NCBI GenBank assembly: GCA_030549495.1
Contig: JAUIRK010000501.1
Coordinates: forward strand, 1 to 64,000
Origin: Nectonema munidae
Lineage: Eukaryota; Nematomorpha; Nectonematoida; Nectonematidae
DNA: 64,000 bases
Direction of reading: 5' to 3'
Under the pieces are notes generated by a model that was not told the DNA's origin, ran no database searches, and was given only the letters and a program-made list of their open reading frames with translations. Within the stretch, counting starts at the first letter, position 1, and every line of letters starts with the position of its first letter. Shown here one piece after another: positions 15,801 through 27,800 of this stretch. The position numbers and the translations under genes are program-made.

Positions 15801-18800
15801 ATTATTTTTCATTTTCTTTTTTATACTGCTTACTTTTTTTTTTTTTTTAACAAATCCATATAAAAAATTTTCAAGTGGTGCTTCTTTATATTATTAAAAT
15901 ATCAGAAAATCACAAGTCAAACAGATTTAATAAGCTTATTACAATACCTTACAATGCGTATAGTACTGTTTTGTGCAGTTTGTATAAAAAATTAAGCAAT
16001 TCTATTTATTTAAATTTATAAAAGTCTTTTCTATTATATTTTTTACCAATTTTTTTGTAATATTTCATGAATTTATACAAAAAAAACATTTGGAACAGGT
16101 CATTTTTTTTCATTTTTAATTAAGATCGGGTGAAAAATAGTTTTGGCATACAAAAATATAATTTTTTAAATTAAATTCTTTCTTAATTTTCAAAATTACA
16201 TACAGGAGCTAAAAGAATCTTTGGCTTAAATGAAAAAAGGCTTATTTAATAAAAAAAAGCTTAATAATAATCATATGTTACCCACTGCTAGGATATCTCA
16301 GAAGAATAAAATAGAATAAAAATTTTTTTCAATTGAACATGTAAAATAGACATGTATCCGTGTAAGGTAAAATAAATCACAGATATTTAAATCATAAAGG
16401 CGAGAATGATTTGCATCTTGAAGAGAATGGCCAGTTTCTTTATACATGGAGAAAGTAACTGAAGAAAGAAACTCTTGTGATCACTTGGATTTAGCCCATT
16501 TCCATTTTGTGATAACGATCTAATTTCTTTGCTTTTTATCCTGATCCAAAAACGATCAAAAAATTGTGCAAATATTAAAAGAACAAAATGAAATGTCTAT
16601 AAAAATTAGTTGTTCCTGCAAAACTTTAAATTTTATAGCTCAAGATTGCGAAACGTGTTTTAAAGGGAAAATTTGTTTCAATCTTAGTTTTTATCGGCCT
16701 AGTTTTCTCTATCCACCTACTTTTAACGAAACCATGAACTAGACTTACCAAGATCAATATAAACTAATATTTATCCATGTGAAGTATAACTTCATTTTTA
16801 TTGTCATGGAATCCGAGACTTGGGTCAATCAGAAGTCACAGTCACTAAGGAATTGAAATCAAAATATATTCAATGTGTTAACGAAATGCTAAATGTAAAA
16901 AGTGTCAAAATAAAGTTTTTCCCAATAAGTATTTTGGATGATACATATTAAAAGTGGGCCAACCAAATTAATAAGAATAAAACTCATATAGGTGTAAACA
17001 ATGGCCTATTCAGTATTGAAGTTCCACTTTTTAGAGGGTAATTCGCATTACCTTGAGTCTCTAATACAATTCTATTTACAGAATAAACTGGAAGGCAAAC
17101 AAATGTAAAGGATCGATACTTCATTTTAAGAAAAGGGGCGGGGCCATGGCCCAATAAGCCCTCTTTCTGAATACGCCATTGGATGTAAATGAAATTTTAG
17201 ACAAATATCTCCTCAAGAGCAAATTTTGTTTACCACTTTGTCTCGGCTTTTATGCATATCAAATCACATACACATTACTTTATATACATTCGGATTTATT
17301 ATATTTTATTGGCATGGTAGATGAAAGAATATTTGTGAGCTTATAATTAATTAATTAATTAATTAAGTTGTTTGTGGCGTTCGCACCCATCCTTTCGGAT
17401 ATCAGAGCCCGCCCGGAATGCTGAGTCCAAGTCTAACTGGACTTTCCATCCCACTAAACGCCTACCGGCCCTTGTTACAAAAGAATAGCTATACCTTGTT
17501 ATATATATTATTTTACAAGAATTTATGTTACAATATATAAATACAAGTGAGTGAAAGATACAATCCTAACGCGAACGCTCCCAATTTGGGAAACAAACTT
17601 ATTGTCTAGTGAGCTTATGATAACTCAAGTTTCTTATATCATCAAAAAATCTTGCCTTCATAAATAGAGTCGCCATTTTTGTCCGGCCTTTCAGCAGCAT
17701 GATCACCTTCTGCCTCTGCTTCTGGTTCGCTTTCAGCTTCAGAGTGTGCTCCTTCAGCATTTGCAGTCTCACTTTCTGACTCGGATTCTACAAAACTTGG
17801 TTGTGAACTTGGTTGGGATGTAGCTTCTGGTTCTGAAGCTGCATTTCGCTTTTTTCGAAACACTAAGAAAGAACGCAAAGATAAATTGTGTTAGCGTTGA
17901 TAAAGCTGTTTAAGTGTAGATAGTCTAAGGCTTTGGTCCCGACACTTCACGGTCATTCGAAAATTAGCGTTCTACTTAAAAGAGAACAACTTGGAAACAA
18001 TTTATATGCAGTAAAATCTTGTTATATCGAGATCAGAGACGTTAAAAATTCTGAGCTTCGGAGAGAAGCTTCCGACGCAAGACAGTTTTCTAAATGTTGT
18101 AAGCTACGCTTAACTTGAATTTTGATGAGCATATTTTATATCTTATTTATAAAATGTTCGTTTGGATCATGTGAATAATCTCAATAAAATTTAGGGAAAT
18201 TCTTCATTTTGTTTCAATCGTATCTTTTCGCTAAAAAAATTTTTCAATCCTTCTAGTTTTTGATAAGTGCCGGACTTGATGATATAAAATCAAGATAAAG
18301 TTGGCTGTAAAGCTAGCTGATTAGTTCTATTATAGGAAGATTGCGTATGAAGATGCATGAATACTTGAAAATTAGATTTATTGAACAAAAAAATTAGAGA
18401 TAGGATGAAATGGCGTCATTTGTTATTCATGAATCGAAAAAGAGAATGGGGCATAGTTTTGTTTTCCTGAATTCAGAGCGTGAAACAAAGATTCCAAAAA
18501 TGTTATAACCCTTTTTCACGAAAGCACAGTAGTGTTGCAGAATTAACTTAGGAGATTTGGTTCGCCACATTTTTTTATTTTATATTTTTTGGTTGTCAGT
18601 TGAGAAGAATATTCTTCAATAACTAGCAACAATGCCGATTCGAATTCAAAACAACTAGGTCGAGACCCTACGCTTCCAGACTAGGCCATTCGCAGTCAGA
18701 CAGTTAATCGCGGTATTCAAAGAAGAATAAACTAAACTTTTTTCCTAAAAAAGCATAAATATTAAAATTATTTTATATTTAAGTTTAATTCGATTACTTA

Positions 18801-21800
18801 CAAATTATACAAAAATTTTTTTTGTTTAGGTAAAATTTTCACTAAAAAATCTCTGAGTGATTAAGTATTTATGTTTCATCTGAACTTATTGTAGTGAAGA
18901 CTGTACAAAAACAACACATTAACAAGGTTTTTCAAGCGAAATTTAAATTACGGTTAATCAATCTTTCTTGCCTAACTTCTTCTATTTCCTATTCTTCTTC
19001 AAAGGTAAGAGTGTATTTGAAACCCTAATCAAAAAGAACTTGAGAGAAAATTACATTCTAAATATTCTGGTTATAAAGTTAAAAAAGTTTAAAAGTTATT
19101 CGAAGCGAAATTGTCATACTTGAGCCCAGAAGCACTTCTTCGTTGTCCTGGAAGAAACCAATCTTCTCATCTATGGTAAAATAAAGATTCAAATGAAACA
19201 TTTTGAGCAAACAATATAATAAGTTGATGTGAACATTTTTATGGTAGATGTAAAATAGAAATAATCTAAAATGGTGAATGTGACAAGCTTAAATGAGTTT
19301 TTGTATTTTCCAAAACAAATGGAAAAATCATCTTCCACTACTGCAGAGATTGAAATGTCACCGTGTGAATCGAAGCTGGAATGAGACGAACAAAACAGAA
19401 CAATAACTCATTTGTCAAGAGAAAGCTTTTCGAAAAACGACATTTTTATCAAGGGTAATGAAAAATATTCTGAGGTTCAGGTATAAATAGAAACACCAGA
19501 ATGTCAAAAAAACTGTCAAAGATTATTTATATTTTAAATTTTTTCAAACAATTTAAAATTATTTACTGCTCAACTCTTAAAAATTGCGATTTACTCTTTA
19601 CTAACTCTTTTACTCTAATTTGTTGTTTTCAAGTTTAATTTTCTACACTTTCGATCCAAATTAAGTATAATGTATTTTTGTATAATTCAATATTTTATAT
19701 CTTTAAGCTATCAATTATTATTCAAGCCTAAAATTCAGAAGATGTTACTTCAACACGCCCATGACTCAAGAAAATTCTTTTTCTTCACATAAATAGCTGT
19801 CTGATTGACTGGACAGTTAAGGACAGTTATTGCCATTTTGACAGTTGTAAATTCGCCATGTCAAACAAAAATATTGACCATTCATATCCCTAACGCATAC
19901 GTTTCAACGATTCAGTAAAAGTTGTAGGTGCTATAAAATATGTACGTTTCAGTGATGAAATTGTGAGTGAATATTTCGAGCAGCATATGTTAGAGCGAGA
20001 TGAGTGAGTAAATATTCTGCTTATATCATATCGTGTAATAAACTTCATAGTTTGAAAACAATATGTCTAATTTCATATTTTGTGAAACTAATAGTTATAA
20101 TTAATATTTTAAAAAAACCAGTGGCATTGACCGGATTTAAGATTAAACCATCTATATTGAATAAATGAGCCAAATCTGGTAATATACATAAAATTTAGTA
20201 TGCACAAAGTATTGAAAATTTTGGTTTTATAAATGTCGATTAAATGTCTATTTCGTTGTCGACGAAACCTGATTTTCCTAAAAATTTTAATCGTTTAAAG
20301 TTTATTGTAATAATGGCAGAAATAATTTTCTTTTTGTTAAAATATGGAATGGAATGGATTGGATAAATAAAATTTGTTTTACTTGAAATCCAAAAAACTT
20401 TAAATAAATAACAAATTCTAAAAATTGATTCAAGTTCAGATAAATAAAATATAAAATAATTTATTATTATTTGTAATAACCGATCACAATATCTTTACTT
20501 AAAAATTAAACTTATACAAATGCTATGCCATATATCATGAGCACATATGGAAATGTAAAGAATCTCTCAGTACGAAATAAACGAGCGCTTCTCCGTTTTT
20601 TCATGGTCATTCGTTGCATTTGCTGTAGAAAGTTTGAAAGATGTGGGTTAAAAAATCTTACCATGATCAAATGGTTTTATTTCGGACTCGGCTTCTACGA
20701 TTTCTTCAAAAGTCATTTCTCTCTTCACTACTTTGCTGGAAGGGCTTGGTGTATCCTTCTCTTCTTCAGGCGCAACAGGCTCTCCTTCACCCAAGACTAA
20801 TAAAAATAGAACCTCAGAATAAACAGGTAGCCTTGATTGATAAATATAGAAAAATACTACTCTACTTCAATAAGTTCGTGGGTGTAAACATTTATTGAAA
20901 TGGCTAGCAAAAATTTATGTTAATCATATATTCTAAATCACCTGAATAAAATTTTTCTGGTTAAAAACATCAAAAAATTTATATATACTCAATTAATTAA
21001 AAAATAATGTTGAATACGAAAGAGAAACAAACTTCAAGTTAATTAAATGACAAGTTACTAATTTTGTTAACAAATTAATATTTAAGTTAGTAAATTTTAC
21101 AAACTAGATAAATAACTTACTATCTTATTTATTCCTTCATTTAGAAGAGTCTTTTCTTAACATTTTTCTTCTCAAAGCCCCATTATTCATCATTATTTTA
21201 AAAAAGCTCTTACTCAACACGGGATTTCGATATGTTCACAGGGTATCCCAAAATCCTTTTCTGAAACCAAATGGCAAATTGTCAGAGAAGTTGCAAAAAT
21301 TGTGAAAATATGAGCTTTCAGGTAAGAACTGTTATTTCAATGATATCACGTATTATAATATTACATTTTTGAACAATGTTTTGTCTCTGAGAACAAGGAA
21401 GTTAAGCAAAAAACGCCTTAACAGGAAGTTAAAGTTAAATATCCAATCAGAATTTGACCGGCATTGAAGAAAATTTTGAAAACATTTGTGCTTAAGTTCC
21501 CACATACGACACTCGACTTGGATGCAATTATTACAAGTACAGTAAATGACCTAAAATTATTATATGCATGGTAAAGCTTGTTTGCTCTTCCAACCAGAGT
21601 ATATTCCTTCTCTTTTTATCTTTTTTGCTTCACTTTAAATCCAATATTCTCCATCATTTATTTACATTATAGCGAATGTTTGATTTGATCACCAAGGTTG
21701 GGCATATGGAGTCGGAGATTTAGGATTTACCTAATCTAATCCAGATTGAATTATCCTATGATAATCTGAGTTACACTAATCAATTAGTTCAAGTAGAAAG

Positions 21801-24800
21801 AGATGAAGTGATCTTATGGGCTTTTGACTGAGTTTCCTGCAAAGAGAGGAGGGTACAAAGTAAAAATTAACCACAGCGTTTTCATTACCCTTTTTTTTAT
21901 AAAAACAAGTGTGAGTTTTTCAAGAGTGCTATACTTGTATTACACAAAGTAATCAAACCCATATCACCTTTACAACTGTTCTTTCACAAATTCAAAGTAA
22001 ATTTGATTAAACCAAGCATTAAAAAGCTCAAAAATAGAAAAAGGAGGGGGGAGGCTGAAGAGGAGAGAGAAATGATTTTTTGTTGTTTTTAGAGAAACTT
22101 TTTTATGCCGACATTTTTATGATAACGCACAAGCTAGTAACAAATGATTGGCTGACATTTGGGCATCATAATACGATTTGTGTTTCCTTTCAAAGTTACA
22201 TTGGGAATAAATACTATGATCTTGACTTGTGTAGTAAATATACATGTGTGAGGGATTCGAAAAAATAGAGCACAAAATTGATAAGATTTACCTTCAGGAA
22301 GAGCACCAGTGATTTTATTTTTGTCAACATCAAAAGGAAAATTCTGACAATTCGATCTCAATCCTAAAATATTAAGCAAAATTGGAAAAAGCGTTTGAAA
22401 GGATCTCATTGAAATCCTTCATGTTCGGGCAGTTTGGAGCTTATTTTTTTTCGAAATTCTTATTACATCCTGATTACTATAGGCCGAGTGCAATGTTTTC
22501 AAGATGCCCAGTGTTGATATTGCACGCACATTCATTTGGTAAGGCAGCCTTCATTTCCTTTACCGGCTATTCTAGGTTGTCTTAGCAACAAATAAAACCA
22601 TAATATTGACTTGCTTAACCTTACAAGAGTAGAAAAAGTGAATCCTATTTAGAATAGAAGCATATTTATTAAGACTATAAGTTTACGCCAAAATTTAAAC
22701 TGGCTAAATCACAGAAAAGATTTTCTAATTAATCCAAAAGATCAATTTTGAAAGTAAGATATGTTTACATTTTTTCCTTATTTTTGAAATCTTGTTCTAC
22801 TGAGGAGAAAAAATAAAAAATTTAATTGACAAATCAGCGTTTTCAAGTAAAATATGGCATCAATCCAAAAATGGTCTGGAATTTTCTTTCTTTACTTCAC
22901 TTACATCGAATAAGTTAATCTTAAAAATAATTTCCAATCAATCGATACCTTTGACTTCATCTTTTATAGCTTATATTTTTATCATAAATGATATTGAAAT
23001 TTGTGTAATTTTTACCAGCATATTTTATAAGTTCATTTTTGAATTTATTATTTTATTTTTTAGTATACAAATGTGAAACTTCTAGGAGTTAATGAGCAAA
23101 GGTGTTTGATTCAAATTTTTCACATTTTTAAAATTTCGTGATTTAAAAATATTACATCTGATTAAATATATATTTTGGAAAAACTAAAATTTGTGTTTTG
23201 GAATTAGCATTAACGCTCCTAAACCAGTTACTTTCTCCACACTTTCAACACATTTACAAACCGAGATTAAGGTTGTGTATCTTTGTGGATTTTTTTTTGG
23301 AGATTATTTTAGCAAAACTGAAACGCTGGAACGAGTTAGTTTAACCGTGTCTGAGATGGAGTTGGGAAAGATTTGGGTCGGTTTAGGGTAACAAGGTTAA
23401 ACGCATTTTCAAGAAGTCAGTAAACATAAAAGAGTACCATCTGGTCTCCATCCCAAAGCGAGCCAATTTGTTGTGTTGACAGTGAGAACAAACTCAATTT
23501 CACCGATGTCTCGCAAAATTCTCCAATAAAGTGTGAACTCTTTGCCAATATTTGTGACAAGTTTTCGCTGTTGGTAGTCCTTTTCTTTAAAACTCCACTT
23601 TGTTACGCTCGAATCTGAAATATTGATTTAATTCAAAACATTCATAAAAAGTGCTTATATGCCATTTCGTATGAATTTGGAAATTACGTTGATTAAGGCT
23701 GGCCATTCTTTATTGTGACAAAGAGGGAACATTTTAACATTTGCTAAGAAAAACGACAATTTCCAAAATCAAGTTTAGTTTCAAGATAAATTCAAAACTT
23801 ATAATAAAATTAATTTTAGGCTTATAACACCAAAAAAACTTTATTATAGGTTTTTATGATTTTAATATTTTTTATTGGATGAAGCAAACTTTATGAAATA
23901 AATCTTCTCCTTTCAAAGTTTCGGAATAAAAATAGTCGTTATTATTAATTCATTTTTTAATTTTATATAAAAGTAAAAGCTAGACTTTATTATTTGTTTC
24001 ATTGTTTCCAAGCTATGATTGAAAATAGGACATTTGTTATAAAGAGGGAGCAGTTAAAATAGATGAAAAAACTGTACAGTGCCGTTCAAAATAGTAAGCT
24101 TAGTCAGCTTACGTTTATTACGGGCAATCTAAGGAGGCATATTAATTTCATTTCGCCTTAAATATATTGCCGTTTTAGGTTGGACCGTGTATCATTCATC
24201 TCGCGTATAACGGGAGCTATTGAATTTAGAAGGATCGAAGCTGTAAGACGATGGAAACGGGTGAATCGATCTTCTTATTTTATTGAAAGGAGAATCATAA
24301 AAAATTAAAGCAACTCACTCAAACATGTCAATTAAAACTTCGTACAAAAGAGGATTTGACGGGTTTAACGTGATTTGAGCAGATTTAACCCGATTTAAAC
24401 TAATTTAGTGATTTTTGACTGTTTCAGAAAAAAAGTAATCCATAAACAAAATTGTGGTAAAACTCAGCAAATTTTCTATAAAAAACAACTCGATTCACTT
24501 GGAAATACAAAAATTTTAATAACAAATTTTTAAAAGCTTTTTAAAGTATTTTAGGGAATTATGATTTTTACTTTTAAACAATGTCATCTTCTTAATGGAA
24601 AATAAGGGACTTTAATTCCAATAAAGACTGTTAAAAAATATAATGATCTATGCTATTTTAAATTACATTCAACTTTTTTAATTTTCCAAGTTTCCTTATT
24701 AGGGGGCGTGAGTAGGGTTGGTTAGATGCTGGATTCGATAACTCAAGGTCTTGGGTTCGATTCCGCATCAAGTCTCGATGAAAACATCCCACGCTACCTT

Positions 24801-27800
24801 TACCTTTACTCTCAACTTTGCTTAAAGGAGGATAAATTTATTTAAATCGGAAAGTATCGATCAAATCAGTTTTTTTACAAACCGTCTCAATTATACAAAG
24901 AATGCTGAAATAGTTTAAGGTAGCAAAAATATCGTGAATAATACTTTGAAAAGGAAACGAAAAGTTTACATAAGTTTTGAGGAAAAGAAGTTAGAAATGC
25001 AATGGCGTACCTCCCTTTAATGCTGCCCGGAGTGAATGCCAATTTTTGTGACCCTTTAAAATTTCATACAACACTTCAAAACTCCCAAAACTTTATAATA
25101 AAAGCATACATAAGCATGAAAAATTGGAATACAAAGTGTAGCTAAGCCAAGATATACAATTTAAGTCTAAGATATCGCGATTAAATTGTATTGATGTTAT
25201 ATTAATACAAATAAATTCTCCGCCCACGTCAGATCGCGACCTTCCCCCCTCTTGTTACGCCACGGAATAGTGGAATTACGGAAGGGTGGGAATTTTTAAC
25301 ATCCTGTCAAAATTACCATTTGTCTCTTCATATAAAATAAAATAGTGCTATATAACACTTCAAAATATAATTTTTAGTTCGTAAAATTGTAAAACAAAAT
25401 GTCGTCCTTCTTTGGCAGTGGACCTGAAATCCGATTTTACATGTTAAAAAGATGAAACTTTTTGTTGTTCGTTACCCTTTGAACAGCGAAGTCCAAATCT
25501 TCCCCATGGACAGAAGCAAAGATTCTTTGGGTAATTTGTGGATTTAATGTCGATGCACGTTCCACCATTACAATCACCATCATCCTCGCATTCGTCTAAG
25601 GATTTGGAATTAAAAAAATCCAATTAATATGGAAACTCTTGAAAAATTAAAAAAAAATTTTAAAAAACAAATGTCTATGTCTTAACAAACTTTCCCTAGA
25701 GTCTTTTTAGTGCGAAAAAAATTTCAAAAATATATTTTAAATATCCCCTGTTCGCATCAAATAAGGTAGCCAAGTATACGTCCGTGATTGTAAAAAGGAT
25801 GAATTGATATTCTACACGAAAGTGCGAAGGGGAGAGAGTCAATTCCTAAACTCTGAAAAAATCTTAATTTGAAAAATAATTTTCCAATAAATTTGCAAAA
25901 TGTTTGTTCCTTATTTGCATAACTTGGCGCAGAATATTTGCAGGCCAAAATCGACAGTCTTATGTGCCCTAGTCCAAATCGTAGAAAGCTCCTTCCTCAT
26001 GTTTTTCCTTATTATTGACCGATCAAGACTTTCGAAATGGTATTCGATAAGACTCTGGTTCAGGCCAATAACGAAGTGTAAAAAGAGAAAACCTCTCATA
26101 TGGTAAAATCAGCCACGATTGAAAAAATCTTTAGGATACAAAATTTTTTTATCTAACAGCCAAGAAACTTCATTGAATGTAGCGAGCGCATTATCATTAT
26201 CACACTTTGAAGGCCAGTGTGACACTAGTGTTGTGAGAAATGAAAATCCTTCTTGCTATGCTATGTTATCTTATCTTCAGAAAAGTATGATGAATGCTAC
26301 ATTTGTTTTCACGCATATGACAGCGTTTAAACAAGTTCGTAATGGAATGTGTAGCTAATGGAATTCAAAGAATAGATCTCTTCAAAATTTTGAACCAAGG
26401 ATAAACGCTCTTTCATCTTGTTTTTTCTTCACAATAAATGTTCTCCTTATGAAAAATAGAATGGTGCATTTTTAATAAACGTAAAATATCAAAAAGATTA
26501 ACGTAAAGTATTGCTTCAATGCTCATGTCTTTTTGTTTTGAAGATTTTTCAAGATATTTTAAATAAATTTGTGTTAGTTTTGACCATTTGGACTTGATGT
26601 TACATTGTAGAAAACTTTTGAAACAGAAATATCACATCCATAAAAGGTGTAGCTAATCGACAAAATGAGGTATCTGTCCTAAGAAGGAAACTTTTTAAAA
26701 TATTTACTTCTAGCTTTTTCTGTCAAACAAAGGTTTTGTTCTTTTTGGGTTGTGAATGAACGAGATTATTGTAGTTTAGCTAAATATTCTGGTTACTGAT
26801 TTGCTTATGGCTATCAACAAAAAAACAAGATGTCCAAGTTACCAAAACAAACGTTTGCCTAAGTTTAACGGTTTAGACAAATGTAAAAAAAATACTCAAA
26901 ACACGAGCCATTTCATTTTGGAACCATGAAGTGCTGACTTACCTCATTTTACATCAATTCCAGCAAACATGTGTTTCTTTCTTAACTATAACGAGTATTA
27001 AAAGGCAAAAGTAGTTCTTCGTCCTTGATTATATGCTCAACACGAAATCTCAGAAAGCTGGGGAAAAGGATCCATCTTGCATACGCAGAACATTAAGTTG
27101 CAAACAATGGAACATAAAATTCTGATAAAAAAAATAGAAAGTTAGATAACTAGGACTATGAGAGTGCTACTTGGACAAGTTTTTATTGGTTCTCTTTACT
27201 TATGATTTACACATCAAATTAAGACTTGCTTTAAATCTCGTACTTCTATTTTGATCCGTATCACGCTTCAACATTTAATTTTCGTCGTTTTCACGTTTTG
27301 CTAGATCTTTTGCCGAAAAAGCAAAACAAACGATCACCAACAAATTTTGGATGCTTTTGTCGACAAAATCTCTATCTTTTAATTTTCAATTTTTTGGCGT
27401 AAGTTTGAAAAATTTCACAAATAATTATTTTGAAACAAAAGAACTCCAAAATAATATTTAGTGAAGACATTTAAGAATTTTCAAGCCCAAACTCTAGCTA
27501 TACCCAAGAAGATTCTGGGGGAAGGCTTATATCATCCCTGAAATAAACTGAGAAGATTTCATTTTTATAGAGAGATAAAACTATGAGTGAATTTTGGGAT
27601 TTTTTTATTACATAAATCGATATTCTATCGATTTTTATTACATAAATCGATATTCTATTTTAAATTTCGCCCTTTTTGAAATTTAAGTTTTTCTTTTTTG
27701 TAATACAAAATTGAATTGCAAAAAGGAAAAAAGAGATTTTCCAAAAGACAAAATAGAATTGACAAAATCGAAATTTAAAAAGACGAACATTATTCCAGAA

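Larger units (their letters stand above)
17863..22291. other. Introns 8-10 of the DOMON gene
   Basis: AT-rich introns around exons 9 and 10. A possible degraded tRNA-like promoter (antisense) lies at about 18610-18710, with GGCCTAGTCTGG and GAATTCGAATC on the minus strand; it is too weak to call. Otherwise nothing recognised. Confidence 0.4.

Noticed and set aside
17370-17480. GC-richer patch containing CAGAGCCCGCCCGG, similar to the hAT-like end at 29648
   Set aside because: Similarity stops after about 10 bases and no second end or duplication was found.
18600-18715. Antisense tRNA-like promoter pattern
   Set aside because: A- and B-box matches are weak and there is no similarity to the other SINEs.
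24079-24200. CAGTGCCGTTCAAAATAG resembling a Tc1-like element end
   Set aside because: No partner inverted repeat or transposase fragment found nearby.
24703-24780. Possible functional tRNA gene with a perfect B box
   Set aside because: No cloverleaf with acceptor and anticodon stems can be formed, and related degenerate copies exist; a SINE is the better explanation.
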